DNA from: JAVVEG01 sp041751425
GTDB lineage: Bacteria > Pseudomonadota > Gammaproteobacteria > Pseudomonadales > Pseudohongiellaceae
Assembly: GCA_041751425.1 (NCBI GenBank)
Contig: JBGSXL010000016.1
Location: forward strand, 60,857 to 124,856
Direction of reading: 5' to 3'
DNA: 64,000 bases
The position numbers were made by a program, and so were the translations under genes. This document shows positions 17,616 to 26,720 of this stretch, one piece after another. Below the pieces are notes generated by a model. That model was not told the DNA's origin. It was given only the letters and a program-made list of their open reading frames with translations, and made no database searches. Numbering within the stretch: position 1 is the first letter of the stretch; each line of letters starts with the position of its first letter.

Positions 17616-18437
17616 ATGGAACTCATTGTTTTTGATCTCGATGGTACCCTGCTTGACGGCTCGTCGCGGATATCCACGTACACCAAAGATACTCTGATAC
17701 TGCTCGCAGAGAAAGGCATAGCCTTCACTGTCGCGACGGGACGTTCCCTGCATTCCGGACAGGAGATACTGCACGGGCACGGATTCGACCTACCGCATAT
17801 CTACAGCAATGGCGTACTGATTTGGGATCCGCGCATGGAATCTCTGACGCTGGACAATTTTCTGACTTTGTCCGAAGTTGGCCATCTGCTGGAGGCGACT
17901 CTGGCGCAAGGTATTACCCCTTTCATTTCCTGCGTCAATGCCAGCCAGGAACATTTTATTTTCCATCCGCCCGTACAAACTGACATAGAGAAGCGTTTAT
18001 TGACAATGTTTCAGGCGCGACCTGTCGTGCAGATTCTACCCGCTGCATTAATGCCTGCAGATGTGGAGATCACCAATATCAGCATGATCGGTGAAATCGG
18101 CAAGATAGAAGCTATACAACGCGCCATGAGCACCGAAGAGCATCTGGTTGCTTACGCTGGCCCGGCCATCGAGAACAAGGGCATGAAATGGATGGATGTG
18201 CATCATTGCAAAGCCAGCAAAGGAGGAGCCGTCTCCCTACTGCGCGAACAACTTGGCATAAGTAAGGTGGTTTGCTTTGGCGATAGTGATAACGACCTCA
18301 GCATGTTTGCGATGGCCGACGAATCCTATGCACCCGAGAACGCTATTGCTGAAGTCAAATCGGCAGCCACAGCAGTAATCGGGCATCATGATGCCGATGG
18401 AATAGCGCGTTTTCTGCGAGAACGTTTTAATCTTTGA
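17616..18437 (+). CDS. Cof-type HAD-superfamily hydrolase
   Basis: This 273-residue protein starts with the HAD nucleophile motif MELIVFDLDGTLLDG (Asp7 and Asp9), followed by VATGRS as motif II, a C2B-type cap domain (about 85-185), a Lys in NKGMKWMDV, and CFGDSDNDLSMF as motif IV. This is the YbiV/Cof layout; such enzymes dephosphorylate sugar phosphates, FMN or similar metabolites in the cytoplasm. The spacing of the cap and the C-terminal GHHDADGIARFL are normal for the family. It is divergent from the phosphoesterase at 15520-17499. No strong Shine-Dalgarno sequence is visible before the ATG. Confidence 0.88.
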   Translation: MELIVFDLDGTLLDGSSRISTYTKDTLILLAEKGIAFTVATGRSLHSGQEILHGHGFDLPHIYSNGVLIWDPRMESLTLDNFLTLSEVGHLLEATLAQGITPFISCVNASQEHFIFHPPVQTDIEKRLLTMFQARPVVQILPAALMPADVEITNISMIGEIGKIEAIQRAMSTEEHLVAYAGPAIENKGMKWMDVHHCKASKGGAVSLLREQLGISKVVCFGDSDNDLSMFAMADESYAPENAIAEVKSAATAVIGHHDADGIARFLRERFNL

Positions 18438-18474
18438 ACAGCAGTTCTGAGCATTCTGGTTTGGTGACATCATC

Positions 18475-19185
18475 ATGTGTGGACGCTACAACGTTATCGA
18501 TAGTCCCGAAGTTCGCCAATTACTGGAAATACTTGGGGTAAAACTTTTTCCACTGCGACATAGTCCGGATGTAGCACCTGGCGCTACTATATCTATCGTG
18601 CATAACCCGGGGAGTGGCAGGACAGTTTCAGACGCTCTGTGGTGGTTGATGCTGGACAGGAAAACCCTGAAACCGGATTATCGTTACGCCAGTTTTAATT
18701 CACGATCCGATAAACTGGACATGCCTCGCTCACTCGCCTTCAAACCGTATCGTGAATCTCGCTGTATAATCCCTGCGTCCGCTTTTGCAGAAGGTCTGGG
18801 TGACAAGAAAACCTATCACATGATCGAACAGGTAGATTCGGCTATTGCCTTCGGCGGTTTGTGCCAACATTATTTACATCAGGAAACCGGCGAATCTGTA
18901 TATGCCGCCAGCATTATTACTCTACCTCCGGTTCCACAGTGGCAACACATACACCCTAAATCCATACCACTTATATTGCCCGCGGAAGATGGTGGTTTAC
19001 TGGATGCTTGGTTGGATCCACAACAAAAGGATGTAGAAGTTTTCAAGCCTTTGCTGCAACCGAAAATCAGGAGAACTCAAAAAGTGACTCCTATCGGCAA
19101 GCCAAGCAAATGGAATGCAATTGGTGAATCATTTTTATTGGACGCGGCGAATGAGTTAATCGATTCAGGTAACAAAGCCCCTTAA
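18475..19185 (+). CDS. yedK: SOS-response-associated peptidase family protein (YedK/HMCES)
   Basis: A 236-residue SRAP-domain protein that opens with MCGRYN. After removal of Met, the catalytic Cys2 forms a thiazolidine crosslink with abasic sites in single-stranded DNA. The other active-site residues can be aligned with E. coli YedK: Asn in FNSRSDK, Glu in PASAFAEG and His in HIHPKSIPLIL. The usual aromatic residues around the Glu (WFEW in E. coli) are replaced, so this is a divergent member, but the catalytic set is kept. It begins 37 bases after the HAD gene on the same strand and could be cotranscribed with it. I see no LexA box in the short gap. Confidence 0.88.
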   Translation: MCGRYNVIDSPEVRQLLEILGVKLFPLRHSPDVAPGATISIVHNPGSGRTVSDALWWLMLDRKTLKPDYRYASFNSRSDKLDMPRSLAFKPYRESRCIIPASAFAEGLGDKKTYHMIEQVDSAIAFGGLCQHYLHQETGESVYAASIITLPPVPQWQHIHPKSIPLILPAEDGGLLDAWLDPQQKDVEVFKPLLQPKIRRTQKVTPIGKPSKWNAIGESFLLDAANELIDSGNKAP

Positions 19186-19196
19186 AAAACCTGAAT

Positions 19197-19811
19197 TCAG
19201 TTTGTTGGTATTGCTGAAACCGCACGCTGGCGCGATATCAGAAACCACTCTGCTATCAGAATATTCGGCACCCATGCCAACCATGCTATCGCCTGATAAC
19301 CCTCCTCAAATGGCACGCCTGCCATGGCAAAAAGTGGCAGATAGAGCCGCAGCGTAACTGCGCCCAGGGTGAATGCATAACTTCTGATCATCCATTCCTG
19401 GTGGCCGCGAATATTGCGCGCGCGGATCTGCGTGTAAGCCATTGTGGTAGAAAAGAGCCAACCTACCGCTAACATCCCGAAGCCGAAATGCGTCACCACG
19501 CCGCCGAAGGAATTGAACGCCAGATACAAACCAGCTACGCCACCTATCAGCACGCCTACCACATAAACACGACCACACCATCTGTGGAAGCTTAAATGGT
19601 TTTTCCTGATCCAGGAATTGAACTGCAGAGCACCTGCGATGATGACGACTGCCCCAGCCAGAAAATGCAGCGTGGCGCCTGAGAAGGACGTTGCCAGCAT
19701 ATCCTCGACAAAGGGAGTGCGCAGACCGGGTGCCAGCGCGGCTGCCAATGCATAAAGCGCCACACCAACAGCCAGAAATGTCATAAATGCCCACATTACG
19801 GTTCTTGTCAT
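19197..19811 (-). CDS. DUF2306 membrane protein
   Basis: A 204-residue protein with about six hydrophobic helices. Motifs typical of DUF2306 are present: LHFLAGAVVIIAGALQFN, SFHRWCGRVYVVGVLIGG, GFGMLAVGWLFSTTMAY and RGHQEWMIRSYAFTLGAVTLRL. The conserved His residues in HFLAG, HRWCGR and GHQEW suggest a heme- or metal-linked membrane protein, but the function of the family is not established. GGAGAC precedes the ATG. It converges on yedK with an 11-base gap and lies just downstream of the dipeptidase gene on the same strand, about 33 bases away. Confidence 0.8.
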   Translation of the reverse strand: MTRTVMWAFMTFLAVGVALYALAAALAPGLRTPFVEDMLATSFSGATLHFLAGAVVIIAGALQFNSWIRKNHLSFHRWCGRVYVVGVLIGGVAGLYLAFNSFGGVVTHFGFGMLAVGWLFSTTMAYTQIRARNIRGHQEWMIRSYAFTLGAVTLRLYLPLFAMAGVPFEEGYQAIAWLAWVPNILIAEWFLISRQRAVSAIPTN

Positions 19812-19844
19812 TGTTGTCTCCGTAGATTTTCAATACTGCTTTAT

Positions 19845-20600
19845 TTATTTTCGCACTGGAAAATCAAAAAATTGGTCGGTGTACGGTTCGTCACGCAGCG
19901 TGAAGTGCCACCATTCCTGTACGTAATTATTGAACCCCGCTGCGTCCATCAATTCAACCAGCAGTTGCCTGTTCTTCAGTATAGCCTCCCCTGCATCAGG
20001 ATTACTGGTGTGCGAGAGTACGTCAAAACAATCGTAGCTGGTACCCATGTCGATACTGTTGTCGGGGTAACGCTCGGAAACTTCGCCGCGACAATTATAG
20101 TCGCGCAGCAGTGGGTCAGCTTCAGGTTGGCGTGTTCCCAATGGCACCAGCGTCAGATCGATTGTGCTGCCTCGGCTATGCCCTGAGCGTTCAGCGATAT
20201 AGCCACGCGAGAATAATTCCTGCTTGGGCACATCAGGATAGAAACTGGCCTTCATACGATTATCGTCAATATCGCTTGCCCAGGTGACGAAATCATCCAC
20301 TGCCCTTTGCGGACGAAAGCAATCGTAGACCTTCAGGCTATATCCCAGCGCATTGGCCCGGCGCTGTGCGTTAAGTAAAGCCTGAGCTGCAGGTGTGGTG
20401 AGGATGCAGGCGGAAGCGTTATATCCGGTGATGGGTCTGCCAATAAAATTATTGTTGCCGACGTAGCGTAAATCCAACTCGATGGTGCTATCCAATTGCC
20501 CCAATGAACTGAAACCTGAGGGCAATCTGCTGCTGCCATTGCTTGCGCATTGGCTCAATGAACCGAGGAAGATTAACACCAGAAATAATCTTGATTTCAC
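19845..20600 (-). CDS. VanX/DdpX-type D-Ala-D-Ala dipeptidase, predicted lipoprotein
   Basis: I place the start at GTG 20600 (251 residues), because AAGGAG at 20606-20611 is ideally spaced and a lipoprotein signal ending in LSQC follows. The M15 peptidase signature is clear: VYDCFRPQRAVDDFV, SGHSRGSTIDLTL (zinc His and Asp) and EWWHFTL (catalytic Glu and the last zinc His). The family cuts D-alanyl-D-alanine dipeptide or the ends of peptidoglycan stems. As a single periplasmic lipoprotein with no van genes nearby, it is more likely to recycle cell-wall dipeptides than to confer vancomycin resistance. Confidence 0.88.
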   Translation of the reverse strand: MKSRLFLVLIFLGSLSQCASNGSSRLPSGFSSLGQLDSTIELDLRYVGNNNFIGRPITGYNASACILTTPAAQALLNAQRRANALGYSLKVYDCFRPQRAVDDFVTWASDIDDNRMKASFYPDVPKQELFSRGYIAERSGHSRGSTIDLTLVPLGTRQPEADPLLRDYNCRGEVSERYPDNSIDMGTSYDCFDVLSHTSNPDAGEAILKNRQLLVELMDAAGFNNYVQEWWHFTLRDEPYTDQFFDFPVRK

Positions 20601-20654
20601 CTCTTCTCCTTTGCTACGCAGCACTTTTATTTACCTGACTGCAACCGCTGCAGT

Positions 20655-21617
20655 TTACGCCTTGCCACAAATACGCGAGCGCGCCTCTGCATACTCACGT
20701 TTCAGTCGCGCTATCAACTCAGCAGCAGACACAACTTCGCGGATCACTCCGATACCCTGACCACAGCCCCAGATATCGCGCCATGCTTTTGCTTCGCCAC
20801 CGGTACCAAAATTCATCTTGCTAGGGTCTGCTTCCGGCAAATCATCCGGGTCCATACCTGCATTGCGGATACTACCCTTGAGATAGTTGCCGTGAATGCC
20901 GGTGTAAAAATTACTGTAAACGATATCATCGGAATCACTTTCCGTTATCATTTTCTTGTAGTCGTCTGCGGCACGCGCTTCGTGCGTTGCAATAAAAGGT
21001 GAACCGATATAAGCGAGATCTGCACCCATAGCCTGGGCAGAAAGTATGGCGCCTCCGGTGGCTATCGATCCGGACAGAACCAGAGGACCGTCAAACCATT
21101 CACGAATCTCCTGCACCATCGCGAATGGACTCTTGACGCTGGCGTGACCACCCGCACCCGCTGCCACGCAAATAAGACCATTGGCGCCTTTATCAATCGC
21201 CTTGTGTGAGAAGACATTATTGATCACGTCATGTAGCACAATACCGCCCCACTTGTTCACCGCCTGGTTGACATCTTCCCGCGCGCCGAGGCTGGTGATG
21301 ATAATGGGCACCTTGAATTTCTCGCACATGGCCATGTCATGTTCCAGTCTGTCGTTGCTGCGATGCACAATCTGGTTGATAGCGAATGGCGCTGCAGGAT
21401 TATCCGGATTGGCTTTATCCCATGCTGCCAGTGTCTCCGTAATCTCTGCAAGCCAGTCTTCCAATTGCGCAGCAGGACGCGCGTTCAGCGCTGGCATGGA
21501 ACCAACTACGCCAGCCTTGCATTGCTCTATAACCAGTTGTGGATTGCTGATGATAAACAGCGGTGATCCGATGACCGGAAACTTAAGATTCTTCAGTACT
21601 GGTGGTAGGTTGGACAT
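20655..21617 (-). CDS. Nitronate monooxygenase (2-nitropropane dioxygenase family)
   Basis: A 320-residue TIM-barrel flavoprotein. Family marks include FPVIGSPLFIISNPQLV at the N-terminus, VVGSMPALNARP, a glycine-rich FMN-phosphate region CVAAGAGGHASVKSPFAMV, and LSGSIATGGAILSAQAMGADLAYIGSPFIATHEA. Nitronate monooxygenases oxidise alkyl nitronates such as propionate 3-nitronate and protect cells from these toxins; some relatives act in acyl-CoA or quinone metabolism. The C-terminal segment AWRDIWGCGQGIGVI is typical. It is preceded by GGAG before ATG and lies 32 bases from the end of the M14 peptidase gene on the same strand, so the two may share a transcript. Confidence 0.9.
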   Translation of the reverse strand: MSNLPPVLKNLKFPVIGSPLFIISNPQLVIEQCKAGVVGSMPALNARPAAQLEDWLAEITETLAAWDKANPDNPAAPFAINQIVHRSNDRLEHDMAMCEKFKVPIIITSLGAREDVNQAVNKWGGIVLHDVINNVFSHKAIDKGANGLICVAAGAGGHASVKSPFAMVQEIREWFDGPLVLSGSIATGGAILSAQAMGADLAYIGSPFIATHEARAADDYKKMITESDSDDIVYSNFYTGIHGNYLKGSIRNAGMDPDDLPEADPSKMNFGTGGEAKAWRDIWGCGQGIGVIREVVSAAELIARLKREYAEARSRICGKA

Positions 21618-21649
21618 GAAAACTCCATAACGTTAAATGTTTCTTAATC

Positions 21650-24259
21650 TTAGTTGGAAGCAAAATTACTGATGGTATGACCAAAGAATATTGCATTCAT
21701 GAACAATCGGGTTGTGCCAAACCAAAAGGCTCTGAAATTCGGATTATCCGTCATGGCAATCACTCTACCGCTGCCCTGAGCACTGACGACAATGGCTGCT
21801 GTTCCGGCAATCGTTTCCAGGTTTTCAGCGGAGATATAACCGCTGGCCAATGGATCTTCGGTATAACGCAGCGGTGTTGCATAGGCGTTCTCAGCAATCT
21901 CGACAAAGCGTGCGCTGTCGCGGAACACACGCAATAACTCATTATTGTAGCCATAACCCAGCGGGTGAGTCAGGTCCAGTGTCGCATTGAAAATGCTGCC
22001 ACTGATAAGTCGCTCGCCACGGTCACGGGTAAGCTGAGCGTAACTGCGTGGCTCAATGTTCTCATCATCTTCCTCTTTGACAAACTTGATGTTGGCCAGC
22101 TCTTCTCGCGCTGCCCAGTCTAACGCAGACTTGTAGACGATCAATGTTCCACCTGACTGCACCCAGCTTTTTATTCGCTCTGATTGAACGGCCGAGTGCG
22201 TGCCATTGGCCATGACCAATACGTTGTAATTGCTGAGATCTGTCTGGTTCACGCGTTGTTGGGTAAGCAACGTGACAGGTATGGAAAACTTTTGATCCAG
22301 TGCGTGCCAGGCCTCACCAACTTCGGATACCGTGGTATTTTCGCCGGCAACAATGGCAATTCGGGGTTTGCGCAGATCGCGGAAATTGGAACTTCCTATA
22401 TCCATTCCTTGCGGCGTAAGACCCGTAGCAAGTCCGTGAATATGCAGTCCGTCTTCGTCAGCAGCTCTGCGCAATAAATCGCGAATCACTGCGGCATCCA
22501 CTTCCTGTGGGCCAGTTGCCACCAGAATAGTACCGTAGTCGAAATCCCGGGCTCCTTCGCTGGTCATTGCAGTGAACGGTTCTGAGGCAACCTTCACGCG
22601 CACACCGGCGTCCAACAAACGATACAAGGCACGGGAGGCATAGAATTCATCCCACTCGAACAAATAGGCGTAGGCATTCTCACTGCCTGTCAAACTTCCA
22701 CTCGGAAAATCCTCTAGCTGTACCATGTCTCCCAGAATCGCGGAGGTGAACTGCCGGCTATTCAATTCAGCGAATGGCACATTGAACGCATACGGAAGTG
22801 TCCAACTGGAAATATCGTAGAACAATGTGTCAGGAAACTCGGTGCGACGCTCGAATATGGATTCAATCAGGCGATGCTGATTCTGGTCGTTGGGCACAAC
22901 ATACGCATTACCGCTGGTGTATCGATTGCCACCGACTTCCATATCACCTGTCAGAACATGCACATCAATATTATGTCTGCGCAGAATTTCTGCCATCCGA
23001 AACGAGGTGCCTTTATCCTCTGCTGCACCGAACACGTAACCTCTGATTGGTGCTTGCGCAGCCATGCTGCGGGCCTGCTGGTAAAACTCTCGTTGGTGCT
23101 CCAGCAATTCCTGCCGCAATGCCAGTGATCCCTGCAAACTGGACAGTGAACTCAAGAACTGATTCTGGATTGTAAACGGGAAGCGAAGCACACCATGAAT
23201 GGTATCGCGTGCATGACCACGTGATGACGCCTGCTCAAAAAGAATACCTACGGCGCCATTGATATCCGGATATGTAGATCCTTTACCATAGTAAAAATCA
23301 TCGTAGTTTTCTTCTGAGAAATACAAGCGCTGGTCCGCATCAAGTGCCTGCGCATGAAACTGTGCAATTCCTGCCGTCAGGTCTTGATTGCGTTGCGGCG
23401 TCAATGGATGAGTACGCGATGGGATGCCCGGCTGGAAGAAAAATGTGGTATCAGACCCCATTTCATGGTGATCAGTGAGAACATTAGGTTTCCATTGATG
23501 GTATTTCTGCAATCGCGCCTGACTCTCCGGATGTTGGGCGGGCAGCCAGTCGCGGTTCAGATCGAACCAGTAATGATTCGTGCGACCGCCCGGCCATGGT
23601 TCATTGTGCTCCATGTTGGCTGGATCAGAGGACAAGGTCATCGCGCGGCGACTGTTTGTCCATTGTGCGAATCTGTCCATGCCATCGGGATTGAATGCCG
23701 GGTCTACCAGAATGATCGCATTCTGTAACGCAGCTTCTATCTCCGGGCCCTGTGCAGCCGCCAGATGGTAAATATAAAGCAATACGGCATTAACTCCACT
23801 GGGCTCATTGCCATGCACGCTATAACCCTGATAGAGCACCACTGGCATATTACCCAGATTAAGATTCGCAGAGCGTTGCGGGTCACTCAGCGCCAGGTGT
23901 TGCTCTCTGATCGACTCGATATTGGCGTGATTCTCTGGTGAGGTGACTGTCAACAAAAGCAATGCACGGTTCTCATGAGTACGACCAAAGCGTTCAATAG
24001 TTATACGATCAGATGCCTCCGCAACGGCGAACATATAGTTGACCAGTTGATCATGGCGAACATGCCATTCACCTGGCACCATCCCCAGAACTTCTTCAGG
24101 TGTTGGTATGGACGGGTCATAGCTGACTCCCGCCGGCAAGTAGTAATCCATGCTGGCAACTGCTTCACCGGGGTTCTGGGCGAAAACTGACGGGCTACAA
24201 GTAAAAGCGAACAGGAAAATCGTAACGAAAAGAGGTCTGATCTTCATAATAACGGCCAT
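21650..24259 (-). CDS. Secreted M14-family zinc carboxypeptidase
   Basis: The 869-residue open frame starts at ATG 24259; ATG 24247 gives a cleaner signal peptide (MKIRPLFVTIFLFAF...VFAQ). The catalytic region at about residues 60-370 has YSVHGNEPSG (the HxxE zinc motif), LVDPAFNPDG, RDWLPAQHPES, LTDHHEMGSDTTFFF (the third zinc ligand region) and ILFEQASSRGH with the likely catalytic Glu. A long C-terminal part (about 400-869) contains a glutamine-amidotransferase-like region as in other large bacterial M14 proteins of this kind. It probably acts in the periplasm or outside the cell to trim peptides. There is no linked peptide transporter. Confidence 0.87.
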   Translation of the reverse strand: MAVIMKIRPLFVTIFLFAFTCSPSVFAQNPGEAVASMDYYLPAGVSYDPSIPTPEEVLGMVPGEWHVRHDQLVNYMFAVAEASDRITIERFGRTHENRALLLLTVTSPENHANIESIREQHLALSDPQRSANLNLGNMPVVLYQGYSVHGNEPSGVNAVLLYIYHLAAAQGPEIEAALQNAIILVDPAFNPDGMDRFAQWTNSRRAMTLSSDPANMEHNEPWPGGRTNHYWFDLNRDWLPAQHPESQARLQKYHQWKPNVLTDHHEMGSDTTFFFQPGIPSRTHPLTPQRNQDLTAGIAQFHAQALDADQRLYFSEENYDDFYYGKGSTYPDINGAVGILFEQASSRGHARDTIHGVLRFPFTIQNQFLSSLSSLQGSLALRQELLEHQREFYQQARSMAAQAPIRGYVFGAAEDKGTSFRMAEILRRHNIDVHVLTGDMEVGGNRYTSGNAYVVPNDQNQHRLIESIFERRTEFPDTLFYDISSWTLPYAFNVPFAELNSRQFTSAILGDMVQLEDFPSGSLTGSENAYAYLFEWDEFYASRALYRLLDAGVRVKVASEPFTAMTSEGARDFDYGTILVATGPQEVDAAVIRDLLRRAADEDGLHIHGLATGLTPQGMDIGSSNFRDLRKPRIAIVAGENTTVSEVGEAWHALDQKFSIPVTLLTQQRVNQTDLSNYNVLVMANGTHSAVQSERIKSWVQSGGTLIVYKSALDWAAREELANIKFVKEEDDENIEPRSYAQLTRDRGERLISGSIFNATLDLTHPLGYGYNNELLRVFRDSARFVEIAENAYATPLRYTEDPLASGYISAENLETIAGTAAIVVSAQGSGRVIAMTDNPNFRAFWFGTTRLFMNAIFFGHTISNFASN

Positions 24260-24398
24260 TAATTATGTTTGTTATGAAACTGTGTGCAATACCACGCCAG
24301 AATATATGCTTAACAAGCGCATGAAAAGCGCCAAGGCCAGTTTGTGACCAGATGACCGTGTGGTTCTCCCGGAATGATTGGTAACGCAGAGCAGCCAG

Positions 24399-25397
24399 TC
24401 AACTTTTGCCTGTGACTGGACGAGAAGACACCATCCCTCCAAAGAAGCGTTGCATATGTGGCTGCTCGAGAGCCAGATCCTGCAGCAGTTTTGCACGACC
24501 CTGGCTGTTGACGTAGTCCAGAAAGGTGCTTGCAATAATCGACATACGCTTACTCTTTAAACGCGCCAATTGCCAGTTAAGCATGATAGGTAATCGACTG
24601 ACATTCAACTCCTGCAAACCAATGTTCCCGCCATAGGAAAGTGTGTGACTGGATAAAATGGAGACACCCAGGCCAGCCATCACCGCGTGCCTTATTGCCT
24701 CATTACTCTCTATCGTCATTTTCAAATTAAGTTTGATGCCATACTTTTTCATATGCTCTTCAATTGCATGACGGGTGCCGGAGCCCGGTTCTCGCATCAA
24801 GAAGGGATATCGCGAAAATTCAGCCAAAGTAACCTTAGCCTTCTTGGTCATCGGGTGCCCGATTGGAGCAATTGCCACCAATGGGTTTGGCAGGAATTCG
24901 AATAATTCGAGATCCTCCTTCTCGGGTGGGTGGCTGAAAACGTAAAAGTCGTCTTCCCCGCGCTCAAGGCGTTCCAATATTTGACTACGATTAGCGACAT
25001 TCAATTGCACATCTATTGCCGGATAAACACTGCAAAACTCCCCGAGCAGATGGGGAATGAAATATTTCGCGGTAGTGACCACACCCAGTCGCAGGGTTCC
25101 GGCTTTCAAACCCTTCAGGTCAGAAATCTGGGATTCCAGCTCTTCAAATCGCCCCAGGATATCCCGCGCAGCAGCTACAGCGGCCAAACCCGCCTCTGTA
25201 AACACCAATTTCCTGCCGACCTGGTCATACAGGGGCATGGCTATCGCCTCACTGAGCTTCTTCAACTGCATCGAGACAGTTGGTTGGGTGAGAAAAAGGG
25301 TTTGGCTGGCCGCTGTGATGCTGCCCGCATCATATACAGCAAGCAGAATTTCCAGTTGGCGGAAGCTACCGATATAAGCGTGCAAGCGTGAAGGCAT
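24399..25397 (-). CDS. CbbR-like LysR-family transcriptional regulator
   Basis: ATG 25397 gives 332 residues starting MPSRLHAYIGSFRQLEILL; the open frame extends a little further upstream. The N-terminal winged helix (about 8-65) has the LysR pattern ITAASQTLFLTQPTVSMQLKKL. The effector domain reads LRLGVVTTAKYFIPHLLGEFC and REPGSGTRHAIEEHM, resembling CbbR/RbcR-type regulators that sense metabolites of carbon fixation. It is divergent from a small membrane protein, an SbtA-type bicarbonate transporter and purEK, with an inverted repeat CATAGATA-n11-TATCTATG in the shared promoter. I therefore infer that it controls that operon in response to inorganic-carbon or purine status. Confidence 0.9.
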   Translation of the reverse strand: MPSRLHAYIGSFRQLEILLAVYDAGSITAASQTLFLTQPTVSMQLKKLSEAIAMPLYDQVGRKLVFTEAGLAAVAAARDILGRFEELESQISDLKGLKAGTLRLGVVTTAKYFIPHLLGEFCSVYPAIDVQLNVANRSQILERLERGEDDFYVFSHPPEKEDLELFEFLPNPLVAIAPIGHPMTKKAKVTLAEFSRYPFLMREPGSGTRHAIEEHMKKYGIKLNLKMTIESNEAIRHAVMAGLGVSILSSHTLSYGGNIGLQELNVSRLPIMLNWQLARLKSKRMSIIASTFLDYVNSQGRAKLLQDLALEQPHMQRFFGGMVSSRPVTGKS

Positions 25398-25427
25398 AAG
25401 GTCACATAGACTAAGATAGATGCTAGG

Positions 25428-25454
25428 CATAGATAATATCTATTTTTATCTATG
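25428..25454. promoter_or_regulatory. Inverted repeat, likely LysR operator
   Basis: CATAGATA (25428-25435) and TATCTATG (25447-25454) are perfect 8-bp arms with an 11-base spacer. A second, nested palindrome ATAGATA-A-TATCTAT overlaps it. It lies in the divergent region between the LysR gene and the small membrane-protein gene, where an autoregulatory LysR site (T-N11-A type) is expected. Confidence 0.55.
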
Positions 25455-25508
25455 ATTAAAACCCCTCATTATTGCCCTCGCCGTTCACCCTTAACGCGAG
25501 GCAATATC

Positions 25509-25730
25509 ATGAACACACGTATCACTCTATTCGAGATCAGCTCCATTGCAGTTCTCATCGTTCTTGGCATATCGCTTCCCGTCATCAATATCGACAATTC
25601 GGGGGTGCTTTTTGTTGCAGGGATACTGACCGTCATTTTTCTCATGAATTATTTCAAAGTATTTTCAGGTTCAGGCAGCTTCCTGACACTAAAGACCGGC
25701 ATATCTGCCGACCGCGATAGTGAGGGATAA
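25509..25730 (+). CDS. Small two-helix membrane protein upstream of the SbtA-like transporter
   Basis: ATG 25509 with GAGG 7 bases upstream gives 73 residues. Two hydrophobic stretches (about 9-26 and 33-50) are followed by a polar tail (LKTGISADRDSEG). I do not recognise it. Its stop lies only three bases before the ATG of the SbtA-like gene, so the two are translationally coupled. Classical SbtA is paired with the PII-like regulator SbtB, which is absent here; this small protein could be a subunit or modulator of the transporter, but that is inference from position only. Confidence 0.7.
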   Translation: MNTRITLFEISSIAVLIVLGISLPVINIDNSGVLFVAGILTVIFLMNYFKVFSGSGSFLTLKTGISADRDSEG

Positions 25731-25733
25731 AGC

Positions 25734-26669
25734 ATGCAGGTAGATATTGTTGTTGCCTTCTTCATGCTCGGCTTTATCGCGCGGCTATTAAAAGCTCCCA
25801 TTGAGTTTCCGGTTGGCTTGTACAAAGGCATTATTCTGTTCCTGTTGCTTGCCATTGGCTTGAAGGGGGGTATTGCGTTAAGCGAATACTCGGCAGGCAC
25901 TTTGCTTCTGCAATCACTTGCTGTGATCTCCATAGGTTTTATTCTGCCGCTGATCGCTTTTCCTCTGCTGTTTAAAATTGGCGGACTAAACCGAGAAGAT
26001 TCAGCATCACTTGCTGCGCACTACGGTTCGGTAAGTATTGGTACATACGCTGTAGCAGTGAGCTTTCTGGAGAGCACTGGCATCGATTATGAACCCTACT
26101 TTCCCCTGTTTGTCGCAATACTGGAGATTCCTGCGATTGCCGTAGGCATATGGCTGGCAAAGCGTTCAGGCGTACGCGTGCAAACCAATAAAGTGCTGAG
26201 AGAAGTCTTCCTTAATCAGGGTGTGCTGCTATTAGTGGGTGGCCTCTTAATCGGTTGGTGGGCGGGCTCTGAGCGCAGTGCCAGTATCATGCCTCTTTTC
26301 ACCGGGATGTTTCAGGGCGTTCTCGCGTTGTTCCTTTTGTATATGGGCCTGGTTGCCGCGGACAAAATCGGAGCGCTCAAGCAACACGGTAATTTTATCG
26401 CCAGTTTTGCAGTGGTGATGCCGCTGATCGGCGCAGCACTTGGCGCAGTTATAGGCCATAGCATTGGCCTTTCACTGGGAGGCGCAATACTGCTGACCAC
26501 TCTTGGAGCGAGTGCTTCTTACATAGCTGTTCCAGCGGCCATGGCCGTAGCAATTCCAACAGCTAACCCCAGCCTCTCAATCACGGCATCACTGGCAGTC
26601 ACCTTCCCGTTCAATGTCATTGTTGGAATACCGCTTTATGCAGCCATTCTGTCGTGGCTATACAGTTAA
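25734..26669 (+). CDS. SbtA-type sodium-dependent bicarbonate transporter (DUF897)
   Basis: A 311-residue protein with about ten membrane helices. Family motifs include LLLAIGLKGGIALSEYS near the start, AAHYGSVSIGTYAVAVSFLE, PLFVAILEIPAIAVGIWLA and, near the end, LGASASYIAVPAAMAVAIPTANPSL. The fold is two inverted halves, as in SbtA, which brings bicarbonate into cyanobacteria using the sodium gradient. Cyanobacterial SbtA is longer (about 370) because of a cytoplasmic loop for SbtB, and this one lacks that excess. It sits between a small membrane protein and purE, under a divergent CbbR-like LysR gene. Bicarbonate is the most likely substrate. Confidence 0.85.
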   Translation: MQVDIVVAFFMLGFIARLLKAPIEFPVGLYKGIILFLLLAIGLKGGIALSEYSAGTLLLQSLAVISIGFILPLIAFPLLFKIGGLNREDSASLAAHYGSVSIGTYAVAVSFLESTGIDYEPYFPLFVAILEIPAIAVGIWLAKRSGVRVQTNKVLREVFLNQGVLLLVGGLLIGWWAGSERSASIMPLFTGMFQGVLALFLLYMGLVAADKIGALKQHGNFIASFAVVMPLIGAALGAVIGHSIGLSLGGAILLTTLGASASYIAVPAAMAVAIPTANPSLSITASLAVTFPFNVIVGIPLYAAILSWLYS

Positions 26670-26720
26670 TCAATTGCCCGCTTTTTTATCTAACCTAATT
26701 GCCGGCTCAGGGAGCAACAA

